A stretch of 64,000 nt of DNA from Halosimplex rubrum. GTDB lineage: Archaea; Halobacteriota; Halobacteria; Halobacteriales; Haloarculaceae. Location of the stretch: NCBI RefSeq assembly GCF_013415885.1, contig NZ_CP058910.1, positions 310,001-374,000 of the forward strand. Direction: 5' to 3'. A program made the translations under genes and the position numbers. This document shows positions 52,794-61,695 of this stretch, piece after piece. Positions within the stretch are counted from its first letter, which is position 1. Each line of letters starts with the position of its first letter. The notes beneath the pieces were generated by a model. That model saw only the letters and a program-made list of their open reading frames with translations, was not told where the DNA came from and made no database searches.

Positions 52794-53744
52794 TCAGTCG
52801 CCGAGCCGGCCGACCAGTCGCCGCTCGGCCAGTTCGCAGACGACCCGCCCCAGCGGTTTCCCGTCCCGCGCCAATCCGTGGGCCTCGGCGACGCCGTCGG
52901 GGTCGGCCAGCGGGACCAGCCGGACGGTCGTCCCCTCGGGGCCGACTTCGAGGTGGACCGAGGTCTGCGGGAACGAGCAGGTCGCGGGCGCGAGCAGCTC
53001 CGCGGGGCCGCCGTGGGAGACGACCGCGGGGACGTGCTGGTGGCCCGACAGCGCGAGCGGCGCATCGTGCTCACAGAGCAGGCCCGCGACCGCGTCGGCG
53101 TCCCACAGACGGAAGTTCCGCCAGCGGTCGCCCTCCGGGCGCTCGGGCAGGCGAGCGACGGGGTGGTGGACCGCGACGACCGGTCGCTCGGCGTCGGCGA
53201 GCCGCTCGGCGAGCCAGGCCCGCTGGGCGGACCCGACGCGCCCGCCCCAGGTGTCCCGGAGGTCGTCGCCGGCGGCGGTGTCGAGGCCCAGCAGCGTCAC
53301 GTCGCCGACCTCCCACGCGAACGGCAGCGGGCCGTAGCGCTCGGCGAACCGCTCGACCGACGGCGTGGCGTGGTCGTCGAAGGCCTTCGGCACGTCGTGG
53401 TTGCCGGGGATCGCCCGCCACGGCACCGAGAGGTCGGCGAGCGCGTCGTCGACGGCGTCGAACTCCGCCGGGTGTCCGTCCCGCGTGAGGTCGCCGGCGA
53501 TCAGCGCGGCGTCGGCCCGGGCGTTCGCGACCGCGACGGCCGTCCGCAACCGCGCGAGCGTCCGGTGGTACACCTTCCAGGTGCCCCGCTCGGCGACGGC
53601 GACGTGCGGGTCCGCGATCACCGCCAGCGTCACCGCGGGGTCGCTGCGCGGGCGGTCGAGCCGCGCGAAGACCGGACCGGGCGCGGCCTTCCCGTCGGCG
53701 CCGCCCGCCCCGCCAGTCGCCTCGGCGCGGTCCGCGCCCGTCAC
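52794..53744 (-). CDS. Calcineurin-like metallophosphoesterase (copy 2)
   Basis: This is a 316-residue paralogue of the gene at 6125-7177. The metal motifs in order are IADPHV, AGDLTRDG, GNHD, VHHPV and SGHQH, and the C-terminal block TCSFPQTS is shared. It lacks the palindromic insertion of copy 1. It starts at GTG overlapping the stop of the ABC ATPase gene, so it is the fifth gene of the importer operon. The context suggests it hydrolyses a phosphate ester brought in by that importer, but no substrate is shown. Confidence 0.87.
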   Translation of the reverse strand: MTGADRAEATGGAGGADGKAAPGPVFARLDRPRSDPAVTLAVIADPHVAVAERGTWKVYHRTLARLRTAVAVANARADAALIAGDLTRDGHPAEFDAVDDALADLSVPWRAIPGNHDVPKAFDDHATPSVERFAERYGPLPFAWEVGDVTLLGLDTAAGDDLRDTWGGRVGSAQRAWLAERLADAERPVVAVHHPVARLPERPEGDRWRNFRLWDADAVAGLLCEHDAPLALSGHQHVPAVVSHGGPAELLAPATCSFPQTSVHLEVGPEGTTVRLVPLADPDGVAEAHGLARDGKPLGRVVCELAERRLVGRLGD

Positions 53745-54763
53745 GGCTCCGAGAGGACGTGGACGCGGTCGGTGTCGAGGCCGAGCGACACGCGGTCGCC
53801 GGTCGCCGGCGCGTCGGCGGGGTCGACACGGAGCGTGACCGACTCCCCGTCGGGCAGGTCCGCGACGGCGCGGACGTGCTCGCCGAGGTAGAACCGCTCG
53901 CGGACGGTCGCCTCGAACGGTCCCTCGCCCACCTCGAACGCCTCCGGCCGGGCGACGACGGTCACCTCGCCCTCGTCGCCGTTGGGCGCGGGGGTCGTCG
54001 CGTGGCCGAAGTTCAGCCGGCCGTCCCCGGCGGTCGCGGCCAGTCGGTTCGACGTGCCGACGAAGTCGGCGACGAACCCGTTGGCCGGCTCCTCGTACAC
54101 CTCCGCCGGGGTCCCGACCTGCTCGACGCGGCCGTCGTTCATGACGGCGATGCGGTCGCACATCACCATCGCCTCGCTCTGGTCGTGGGTGACGTACAGC
54201 GCCGTCACGTCCAGGTCGTCCAGCAGGGCGCCGATCTCCTCCTGCAGGCGGGTCTTGAGCTTGGCGTCGAGACCGGTCATCGGCTCGTCCAGCAGGAGCA
54301 CGCGGGGTTCGATCGCCAGCGCCCGCGCGAGGCCGACCCGCTGTTGCTGGCCGCCCGACAGCGTCGTCGGGTCCCGGTCGGCGAGTTCGCCGATGTCGAG
54401 CAGCTCCAGCAGCTCGGTCGCGCGCTCGGCCCGCTCGTCGGCGGGCACGTCGCGCATCTTCAGCCCGAACTCGACGTTGCCCCGGACGGTCATGTTGTCG
54501 AACAGCGCGTACGACTGAAAGACCAGCCCCACGTTGCGCCGCTCGGGCGGGACGTTCGTGATGTCGTCATCACCGAAACGCACGGCGCCGTCCGTGGGCG
54601 TCTCGAAGCCCGCGACGGTCCGCAGGGTCGTCGTCTTCCCGCAGCCCGACGGCCCGACGAGGCCCAGCGTCTCGCCCGGTTCGACCGTCAACGACACGTC
54701 GTCGACGGCGGTCGTCTCCCCGAACACCTTTCGTACGTCGTCCAGTTGCACTCGTTCTGCCAT
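53741..54763 (-). CDS. ABC transporter ATP-binding protein (PotA/iron/thiamine type)
   Basis: This is the ATPase of a CUT1/PotA-like importer, 340 residues. Motifs: Walker A GPSGCGKTTTLRTVAG, Q-loop VFQSYALFDNMTV, signature [15 protein letters not shown], Walker B VLLLDEPMTGLDAKL and THDQSEAM. A C-terminal TOBE-type domain follows (about 245-340). It overlaps both neighbours by one to four bases. The sequence fits spermidine, iron, thiamine or phosphonate importers equally well. Confidence 0.92.
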   Translation of the reverse strand: MAERVQLDDVRKVFGETTAVDDVSLTVEPGETLGLVGPSGCGKTTTLRTVAGFETPTDGAVRFGDDDITNVPPERRNVGLVFQSYALFDNMTVRGNVEFGLKMRDVPADERAERATELLELLDIGELADRDPTTLSGGQQQRVGLARALAIEPRVLLLDEPMTGLDAKLKTRLQEEIGALLDDLDVTALYVTHDQSEAMVMCDRIAVMNDGRVEQVGTPAEVYEEPANGFVADFVGTSNRLAATAGDGRLNFGHATTPAPNGDEGEVTVVARPEAFEVGEGPFEATVRERFYLGEHVRAVADLPDGESVTLRVDPADAPATGDRVSLGLDTDRVHVLSEP

Positions 54764-55707
54764 TATCTGACGCCTCCGATGGAGAAACCGCGCTGGCCGG
54801 TCGCCTGCAGCGCGACGGTGACGCCGGCCACGATCAGGAAGTACAGCGAGACGGCCGCCGCCGTCTGCAGGATGCTGCTGTTGGTGATGTTGTTGTAGAG
54901 GAAGATGGAGAACGGCCGCGGGCCCCGCGAGTACACCATGTACGAGAAGTTGAACTCCGCGGCCGCGAGCGTCCAGCAGACGATCGCCCCCGAGAGGATC
55001 CCCCGCTTGGCGCTGGGGACGATGACGGTGAGGAAGGTTCGCGGCCAGGAGGCCCCGAGCGAGCGGGCGCTCTCCTCTAACTGGCGCAGGTCCATCGACT
55101 CGAACGACGACTGGACCGCGAGGATCATGTAGGGGATCTTCAGCAGCGAGTAGCCGATCACCAGCGCCGCCGCGCTCGGGAGGCCCGGGTAGGTCCGCAG
55201 GAAGGCGATGCCTAAGATTACGCCCGGGACCAGCGGGAGGACGGCGGCCGTGTTCAGCCAGCCGACGCCGGGGAAGTCGTAGCGGGTCACGGCGTAGGCG
55301 ATCGGCACGCCGACGACGAGGTTGATCAACACCCCGCAGAGCGCGATCACGAGGCTGAACACCAGCGAGGCGCCCATGATCGTCACCGAATAGCCGCCGG
55401 GTAGGGCGATCGTCGCGCTGCCGAGCGCCCGCTGTGCGCCGACCGTCTGCTGGAGACCGAGGACGTGGCGCCAGTTGTCGAGCGTGCCCAGGCCCCGCGG
55501 GAGGACGCCCGTCCAGTCGCCGGCGAACGAGGCGACGAGCGTGAGCGCGACCGGGGCGACGAGGAAGACGACGGTCACGCCGATCAGCGCCGTGACCGCC
55601 CGGCGACCGACCGCCGTCGAGAGCCGGGCGAGCCGGCCGGGGTCGCGGTCGGGAACCGCCCGCGCGGTGTCCGCGCTCGCGCCGGTCGTCCCGGTGTCGG
55701 GACTCAT
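54763..55707 (-). CDS. ABC transporter permease 2
   Basis: This is a 314-residue permease with about six helices and the EAA coupling loop around LEESARSLGASWPRTFLTVIVP. An acidic N-terminal tail of about 35 residues precedes the first helix. It pairs with permease 1 encoded immediately upstream and overlaps it by four bases. Confidence 0.9.
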   Translation of the reverse strand: MSPDTGTTGASADTARAVPDRDPGRLARLSTAVGRRAVTALIGVTVVFLVAPVALTLVASFAGDWTGVLPRGLGTLDNWRHVLGLQQTVGAQRALGSATIALPGGYSVTIMGASLVFSLVIALCGVLINLVVGVPIAYAVTRYDFPGVGWLNTAAVLPLVPGVILGIAFLRTYPGLPSAAALVIGYSLLKIPYMILAVQSSFESMDLRQLEESARSLGASWPRTFLTVIVPSAKRGILSGAIVCWTLAAAEFNFSYMVYSRGPRPFSIFLYNNITNSSILQTAAAVSLYFLIVAGVTVALQATGQRGFSIGGVR

Positions 55708-56684
55708 CCGGTCACCTCCGCGCTGGTGTACCGGAGCCCGACGAACGTGAAGGCGAGCGTGAACGCGAAGAAGACGACTGCCAGCGCCGACGCCATCGAC
55801 AGGTTCCACCCGGTCGACAGCTCCTGGTCGAACCGGAAGGTGACCACCGACAGCGCCTTCAGCACGAGGACGGTCCCGAAGATGGCCAGCGCCGTCCGGA
55901 ACGTGAGGATGAGCGCGCCGACGACGCCGGGGCGGATCTGCGGGAGCGTCACGTACCGGAACGTCTGCCAAGGGGTCGCGCCCAGCGCGCGGGCGGCCTC
56001 TTCGGCGTCGGTGTTGACCTCGGCGTAGCTGCCCCGCAGCAGGAAGGTGGCCCGAGGGATCATCGAGTAGCAGTACCCCAGAAACAGGCCGGCGATCGCC
56101 AGGGCGGTCCCGGGTGGCTGGCCGGTCAGCGCCAGATCGACCGGGTCCATCCCCGAGACCGCGGCAAAGAAGTTCGTCAGCACGCCCGTCCGGGCGAACC
56201 ACACCATGATCATGAACGCGACGACGATCCCCGGCAGGCTGATGGGGAAGGAGATGAGCGTGACCAGCAGCCCCTCGCGGGGCAGGTCGTAGTTCTCCAG
56301 GCCGTGGGCGACGGCGATCCCGACGGCGACGCTGACGACGGTCGTCGCCGCACCGAACCACAGCGAGTTCCAGACCACCTCGCCGTAGACGGGGTCGGCG
56401 CTCACGCCGCCCCCGACGACCGGCAGGTACGCCAGTATCGACAGCGCGAGCGTCCGGAAGTTCCCGAACTGGAGGCCCTGGATCGCCGCGGACGACTCCG
56501 AGAGGCTCATCCGGACCAGATACACCAGCGGGACGAACGCGCCGACGACCGCCAGCAGGAGGAACGGGGCCACCAGCGCGGCGATCCGTCGGCGCTCGCG
56601 GTCGCGCTCGGTCACCGGCGCGAGGAGCCGCTCGCTCCGGGTCCGGAGCCGACCGACCAGTTTTTCGTCGTCGAGCGTGGACAT
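55704..56684 (-). CDS. ABC transporter permease 1
   Basis: This is a 326-residue permease with the coupling loop NTDAEEAARALGATPWQTFRYVTLPQ and about six helices. Its ATG shares a base with the stop of the solute-binding protein gene (TGATG). A periplasm-facing loop rich in Gly and Val separates helices one and two. Confidence 0.9.
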   Translation of the reverse strand: MSTLDDEKLVGRLRTRSERLLAPVTERDRERRRIAALVAPFLLLAVVGAFVPLVYLVRMSLSESSAAIQGLQFGNFRTLALSILAYLPVVGGGVSADPVYGEVVWNSLWFGAATTVVSVAVGIAVAHGLENYDLPREGLLVTLISFPISLPGIVVAFMIMVWFARTGVLTNFFAAVSGMDPVDLALTGQPPGTALAIAGLFLGYCYSMIPRATFLLRGSYAEVNTDAEEAARALGATPWQTFRYVTLPQIRPGVVGALILTFRTALAIFGTVLVLKALSVVTFRFDQELSTGWNLSMASALAVVFFAFTLAFTFVGLRYTSAEVTG

Positions 56685-57823
56685 CAGTAGCCCGTCAGGC
56701 CGACGCCCTCGCCGATCTGCTGGATGATGCTCTCCTGGTTGTCGACCATCTTCTCGTAGTCGACGCCGAACTGCGTCTCCTCGTAGCGGCTCTGGTCGGG
56801 GAACTCGTCGGGCATGTCGAGCTCGGAGGCGCGGATCGGGCGGACGTAGGCGTCGAGGAACTGCCGCTGGCCCTCCAGCGAGAGCACGTAGTCCATGAAC
56901 AGCTTCGCCGCGTCGGGGTTGGGCGCGTCGGCGAGCATCCCGTAGCCGTAGGGGTTCTGCATGGCACCGGGCTCGCCGTCCGGCCCAGCGAGGAGGCTCA
57001 CTCCGACCTGGTCCTCGCCGACGGCGTCGGAGTTGTACTTCAGGTCCAGCCCGGTGTAGTCGTACTCGACGAAGGTCACGACGTTGCCGGAGGTGAAGTC
57101 GCCCTCGAGGTTGCCCCGGAAGGTCGCGCCCATCTCCTGCAGTTCGTTGTAGTAGTCGACGACCGGCCCCACGTCGTCGAGCGAGCCGCCGTAGGCGTTG
57201 TTGATCGACAGCGCGCCGGCGAGCCCGACCGCCGCCTCGGGCGGCTGGAAGACGAGGTCCTGGGCGATGTCGGGGTTCTTCAGATCCTCCCAGGTCTCGG
57301 GCGGCTCGATGCCGCGCTCCTCGTAGATGTCGGCGCGGTAGGTGACCGTCGTGGTCATCTGCCGCGTGGCGGTCATGTGACCGTTGTCCGTCTTGAGCTT
57401 GTCCGGCACTTTGTCCCAGTTGGCGGGCTTGTAGTCGGTGGTGAAGTCGTCCTGCATCGCGAGGATGCCGTAGGTGTACCCGCCGTTGTACGCCGAGTGG
57501 GTCGGGTCCTGGGCGTTGGCGCGGATGTCCTGGAGCGCCTCGCCCGACGACCGCTGGTCGTCGTTGAGCGCGACGCCGTACTCGGACTCGAACGACTCCA
57601 TGATCGCCCCCCAGTTCGACCACCCGGTCTGGACCGCGTAGATGTACAGCGTCTCCGGGAAGTTGGAGGGGCTAACCGTCGTCTGATAGTCGCCGTACCC
57701 CACCTCGTAGCCCTCGGGGGTCGCCGTCCCGCCCGACCCGCCGGAGACCGAACAGCCGGCCAGGGCTGCCGCCGCCGCGCTCGCGCTCACACCCGTCAGG
57801 AACTCGCGTCGTGACCGTGACAT
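56684..57823 (-). CDS. Solute-binding lipoprotein, family 1 / PotD-like
   Basis: This is the extracellular binding protein of the second importer, 379 residues. It has a twin-arginine leader (SRSRREFLTGVSASAAAAAL) and a lipobox (LAGCS). The mature part shows TLYIYAVQTGWSNWGAIMES near the start and PPETWEDLKNPDIAQDLVFQ, typical of iron, polyamine and phosphonate binders. No Cys or Tyr clusters for iron can be called with certainty. It is the first gene of a five-gene operon that ends in a phosphoesterase. Confidence 0.9.
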   Translation of the reverse strand: MSRSRREFLTGVSASAAAAALAGCSVSGGSGGTATPEGYEVGYGDYQTTVSPSNFPETLYIYAVQTGWSNWGAIMESFESEYGVALNDDQRSSGEALQDIRANAQDPTHSAYNGGYTYGILAMQDDFTTDYKPANWDKVPDKLKTDNGHMTATRQMTTTVTYRADIYEERGIEPPETWEDLKNPDIAQDLVFQPPEAAVGLAGALSINNAYGGSLDDVGPVVDYYNELQEMGATFRGNLEGDFTSGNVVTFVEYDYTGLDLKYNSDAVGEDQVGVSLLAGPDGEPGAMQNPYGYGMLADAPNPDAAKLFMDYVLSLEGQRQFLDAYVRPIRASELDMPDEFPDQSRYEETQFGVDYEKMVDNQESIIQQIGEGVGLTGY

Positions 57824-57973
57824 ACAGGACAGACTGATAGTCACCCCCGAAAAGAGGTTGCTAAGACCCCTATATTCCGGACCCCGAACGTCCCCCCGCC
57901 ACACACCGATCGGTAACGGTCCGGACGGCTATTGACAGCTACCGAGACGGGCGCGTCGAACCGACCGCGACGC

Positions 57974-58744
57974 TCACTCCGCGTCGACCGCCGCGACGAC
58001 CGCCTCGGCCAGCGCCTCGAAGTCGGCGACTTCGGGGACCACGTCGACGGCGACGCCGGCGTCGGCCGCCGTCTCGGCGGTGGGGTCGCCGATGACGCCC
58101 ACGACCGCGTCGGCCAGCCCGTCGATCGCCTCGTCGCGGACGCCCCGCTCGTCGGCCGCCGCGAGGAAGTGCCGGACCGTCAGCGACGAGGTGAACGCGG
58201 CGCCGTCCAGCCGGCCCTCGGCAGCCAATTCGGCCGACTCGCCGGCGTCTGCCGGGCGCTCCAGCCGGTAGAGGACGGTCTCGTGGACGTACGCGCCGGC
58301 GGCTTCGAGCCCGGTGAGCAGGACCGCCGAGCCGTGGTCCGAGCGGGCCACCTCGACGCGGGCGCCGCCCACCTCGGCTTCGAGTTCCTCGACCAGACCC
58401 GACGAGGAGAACTCCGCGGGCACCCGATCCACGTCGTAGTCGTGCGCCCGGAGCACGTCGGCGGTCGGCTCACCGATGGCGCAGACGGTCGCCTCGCCCG
58501 GCTCCCAGCGCTCGTCCGGTCCCCCGTCGTCGGCGCGTTCGCCCGCGACCAGTTCGACGCCGGTCTTGCTGGTGAACACCACGTAGTCGGCGTCGGTGCG
58601 AGGGTGGGCGCCGGTCGGGTCGACCGTCAGCATCGGGTCGGCGACGGCCTCGGCGCCCAGCGATTCGAGCAGTTCCACGGCCGCGTCGAGCCGCTCGTCG
58701 GGCGGCCGAAACACGGCGACCCGGGGGCGGTCCGCGGCGCTCAC
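57974..58744 (-). CDS. hemD: Uroporphyrinogen-III synthase
   Basis: This closes hydroxymethylbilane with inversion of ring D to form uroporphyrinogen III, 256 residues. The family is poorly conserved; YVVFTSKTGVELVAGE, CAIGEPTADVLRAHDYD and AAFTSSLTVRHFLAA are recognisable. The GTG start overlaps the cobA stop by four bases. The order hemC-cobA-hemD makes one branch-point operon for heme-like, siroheme and cobamide synthesis. Confidence 0.9.
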   Translation of the reverse strand: MSAADRPRVAVFRPPDERLDAAVELLESLGAEAVADPMLTVDPTGAHPRTDADYVVFTSKTGVELVAGERADDGGPDERWEPGEATVCAIGEPTADVLRAHDYDVDRVPAEFSSSGLVEELEAEVGGARVEVARSDHGSAVLLTGLEAAGAYVHETVLYRLERPADAGESAELAAEGRLDGAAFTSSLTVRHFLAAADERGVRDEAIDGLADAVVGVIGDPTAETAADAGVAVDVVPEVADFEALAEAVVAAVDAE

Positions 58745-59550
58745 CCGTCGATCCCTCCGTTCGATTCGATCCCCGCCGCCTCACCGTCGGGCGCGTCGCC
58801 GCCGTACCCGCGGAGGAACTCGGCGAGTCGGTCGCGCTCGCCGGCCACGTCGCCGATCACGGTGATCGCGGGCGGGGAGATCCCGACCTCGTCGCGAGCG
58901 TCGACGATGGTGTCCAGCGTGCCCGTCGCGACCTGCTGGTCCGGCCAGGTCGCCCGCTCGACCAGCGCGACCGGGGTGTCCGAGTCCATCCCGGCCTCGC
59001 GGAGCGCGGCGGTGTAGTCGGGCAGTTTGCCGACGCCCATCAGGACGACGATGGTGCCGCCGGTCGCAGCGAGGGCCCCCCAGTCGACCGCCGACTCGTC
59101 CTTGGTCGGGTCCTCGTGGCCGGTGACGAACGACACCGAGGAGGCGTGGTCGCGGTGGGTGACCGGGATCCCGGCGACGGCCGGACCGGCGATGGCGGAG
59201 GTGACCCCCGGGACGACCTCGAAGGGGACGCCGTGGTCGGCGAGGTAGGCGGCCTCCTCGCCGCCGCGGCCGAAGACGAACGGGTCGCCGCCCTTCAGGC
59301 GGACGACCGTCTCGCCCGCCTCGGCGAGTTCGACCAGCCGCTCGTTGGTGACCGACTGGGGCGTCCGGTCGCCGCCCGCTCGTTTGCCCACGTCCTCGCG
59401 TTTCGCCTCGGGGATCAGCCCCAGGATCTCCGGGCCGGGCAGCTTGTCGTGCAGCACTACGTCGGCTTCCTCCAGCAGGCGCCGGGCCTTGACGGTCAGC
59501 AGGTCGGGGTCGCCCGGGCCGGAGCCGACGAGGTAGACGGTGCCGGTCAC
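58741..59550 (-). CDS. cobA: Uroporphyrinogen-III C-methyltransferase (SUMT)
   Basis: This adds two methyl groups from SAM to make precorrin-2, the precursor of siroheme and cobalamin and, by the alternative archaeal route, heme. It has 269 residues. Family features are [56 protein letters not shown] and the region VVLMGVGKL. It starts at GTG overlapping hemC. Siroheme from this pathway would be needed by an assimilatory nitrite reductase, and a nitrate reductase-like gene lies 3 kb away. Confidence 0.94.
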   Translation of the reverse strand: MTGTVYLVGSGPGDPDLLTVKARRLLEEADVVLHDKLPGPEILGLIPEAKREDVGKRAGGDRTPQSVTNERLVELAEAGETVVRLKGGDPFVFGRGGEEAAYLADHGVPFEVVPGVTSAIAGPAVAGIPVTHRDHASSVSFVTGHEDPTKDESAVDWGALAATGGTIVVLMGVGKLPDYTAALREAGMDSDTPVALVERATWPDQQVATGTLDTIVDARDEVGISPPAITVIGDVAGERDRLAEFLRGYGGDAPDGEAAGIESNGGIDG

Positions 59551-60806
59551 TTCTCGTCACCCGCGCTGTCGTCGGCACCGCCCCCGTCGCCCCCCTCGGC
59601 GGCGCGTCCGTCGTCCTCGTCGGGCGTGTCCGGCGAGGCGCTGGCGGCGCCGCTCTCCTCGTCGGCAGTCCGTCGCGCCTGTTCGATCAGGTCGGCGGCG
59701 CCGGCGTCGGCCAGGTCCGCCGCGAACTCCCGGGCGGCCTCGGCGTGGTTCTGGACGGGCAGTTCGCGCGCCTCGCGGACTTCCTCCTCGCCCTCGCGGT
59801 CGAGCACGCGGACGCTCGCGCGGACGACCGAGCCCTGAAGGACGGCGTAGATGCCCACGGGCGCGACGCAACCGCCGCCGAGCTCGCCCAGGATCGTGCG
59901 CTCGACGGTCGCCTCGACCCGCGTGGGCGAGTGGTCCAGCACGCTCCGCAGGTCCTCGGCGAGGTCGCCGTCGCGGGCGGTCACCGCGAGCGTCCCCTGG
60001 CCCGGCGCCGGGACGAACCCGTCGGGGTCGAGCTGGCGGTGTTCGACGTGGTGGAGCAGGCCCGCCCGCTCCAGACCCGCCTCCGCGAGGACGATGGCGT
60101 CGTACTCGACGTCGGGGTCCCGTTCGAGCGCCCGCCGCTGGAGTTCGGTCAGGTCCTCGAACCACTCCTCGACCGTGCGGTCGTACTCCGAGTCGTCGTC
60201 CGCGTCCTCGCCGTCTCCGTCCGCCTCCCCGTCCTCGTCGCCGTCGTCGAGCTGTTTGTACTCGGCCATGTCGTCGATCTCCTCGTCGGCCTCGGCGACG
60301 ACGCGCCGTTCGTGCTCGGCCAAAAGCGGCGGCGCGAGCAGCTTCTGGACGCGCGTGTCGACGTTGCCCCGGAGCGGCTGCACGTCCAGGTCGTCCCGTT
60401 CGGCGAGCAACTGCGCGCCTCTGCGGAGGCTGGAGGTGCCGACCGTCGCGCCCTCGGGCAGGCCCGAGAGGGAGACGCCGTCGCGGGTGACCAGCACGTC
60501 CCGCGGCGCGGCCCGCTCGGGGACGCCCGCGACGACCATGTCCTCGGGCATCTCCGTGGGCATGTCCTTCATCGAGTGGACGGCGGCGTCGCAGTCGCCG
60601 TCGAGCACCTCCTCGTCGAGCGCGCGGACGAACGCCCCCGTCTTCCCGAGTTCGTGGATCGCCTCGTCGGTGATCTGGTCGCCCGCGGTCTCGACCTCGA
60701 CGAGCTCCACGTCGAAGCGGCGGTTCTCCAGCCGTTCCTTGATGGTAGCGGCCTGGCGAAGCGCCAGGTCGGACCCGCGCGTCCCCAGCCGCAGCGTCGT
60801 ACTCAT
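59547..60806 (-). CDS. hemC: Hydroxymethylbilane synthase with acidic insertion
   Basis: This polymerises four porphobilinogen units, 419 residues against about 310 in bacteria. The N-terminus (LRLGTRGSDLALRQA) and the dipyrromethane-binding Cys (ELGGGCVAPVGIYA) are intact. The extra length comes from a very acidic insertion after about residue 170 (DDGDEDGEADGDGEDADDDS) and from an acidic, Gly-rich C-terminal tail. It is first in the hemC-cobA-hemD operon. Confidence 0.93.
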   Translation of the reverse strand: MSTTLRLGTRGSDLALRQAATIKERLENRRFDVELVEVETAGDQITDEAIHELGKTGAFVRALDEEVLDGDCDAAVHSMKDMPTEMPEDMVVAGVPERAAPRDVLVTRDGVSLSGLPEGATVGTSSLRRGAQLLAERDDLDVQPLRGNVDTRVQKLLAPPLLAEHERRVVAEADEEIDDMAEYKQLDDGDEDGEADGDGEDADDDSEYDRTVEEWFEDLTELQRRALERDPDVEYDAIVLAEAGLERAGLLHHVEHRQLDPDGFVPAPGQGTLAVTARDGDLAEDLRSVLDHSPTRVEATVERTILGELGGGCVAPVGIYAVLQGSVVRASVRVLDREGEEEVREARELPVQNHAEAAREFAADLADAGAADLIEQARRTADEESGAASASPDTPDEDDGRAAEGGDGGGADDSAGDEK

Positions 60807-61182
60807 TACCCCTCAGTGGTCGGGCCGTGGTGAAAAGCACACCACTTCCGCGCTCGCTCGACGTTCGGTTCGAGCCGGTAGTTGGTCTCGCTGCTGGCGT
60901 CGTGAAACGGAGTCGAGCGACAGCGACCGCCGGGGATAGCACTCGATGGACGCCTTCGACGCGCTCGCGGTCGCTGTCCGTGGGCGACCCGAGCGTCGCC
61001 CGCGTGGTCCGAGCGACCAGCCCTCGCCGCTCGCAGGCTGCGCTTCTCGTCCACCGTCGGAGCGTGCGTCGACAGTGCTCTCACCCCGTCTTTCGCGGCG
61101 GCGTCGGAAAACCCACCGTCCACCCCGCCGCGAAAGAGACGGTGGAGCAACCTTGATTGGGCCTCGCTCCGACGCCTCGCAC
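60807..61182. other. Intergenic region with one long imperfect hairpin, no gene seen
   Basis: This is 376 bases between divergent hemC and the HIT gene. GTCTTTCGCGGCGG (61088-61101) pairs with CCGCCGCGAAAGAGAC (61125-61140) apart from a two-base bulge. It is about 45 bases upstream of the HIT start, so it may influence that promoter. The remainder is GC-rich and holds no frame with protein-like composition. Confidence 0.55.
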
Positions 61183-61611
61183 ATGAGCGACGATTGCATC
61201 TTCTGTTCGATCGTGGCCGGGGAGATCCCGAGTCGCACCGTCTACGAGGGCGACGACGTGCTGGCCTTCCTCGACGCGAACCCGCTCGCGCCGGGACACA
61301 CGCTCGTCATCCCGAAGGCCCATCACGAACACGTCCAGGACATGCCGACCGACCTGGCCGGGGACGTGTTCGCGGTGATGCAGCGGTTGGTCGACCCGGT
61401 CGAATCGGCGGCCGGCGCCGACGGCTCGACGGTCGCGTTCAACAACGGCGAGGTCGCGGGCCAGGAGGTCCCCCACACGCACGGCCACATCGTGCCGCGC
61501 TTCGAGGACGACGGCAGCCGCCCGATCCACTCCATCTTCGGCGAGCGGCCCGATCTGGACGACGACGAACTCGACGATATCGCGGCGGCCATCGCCGAGA
61601 GCGCCGAGTGA
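61183..61611 (+). CDS. HIT family nucleotide hydrolase/transferase
   Basis: This is a 142-residue protein of the Hint branch. CIFCSIVAGEIPSRTVYEGD is at the N-terminus and the catalytic triad of His is in HTHGHIVPR. Members hydrolyse adenosine phosphoramidates or dinucleoside polyphosphates. The CxxC at the start may bind zinc. It stands alone. Confidence 0.92.
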   Translation: MSDDCIFCSIVAGEIPSRTVYEGDDVLAFLDANPLAPGHTLVIPKAHHEHVQDMPTDLAGDVFAVMQRLVDPVESAAGADGSTVAFNNGEVAGQEVPHTHGHIVPRFEDDGSRPIHSIFGERPDLDDDELDDIAAAIAESAE

Positions 61612-61695
61612 GTCCGGCTCCGGACGGACCACCGGTTCGGACCGGCCGCCGGCCGACGCATAGGTTTTTCAACCAGTAGGCGGCCAAGCGGGGAC

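Noticed and set aside
53741-57823. Assigning the second importer to iron, spermidine, thiamine or phosphonate
   Set aside because: The binding protein and ATPase fit several of these subfamilies and I could not see ligand residues that decide between them.
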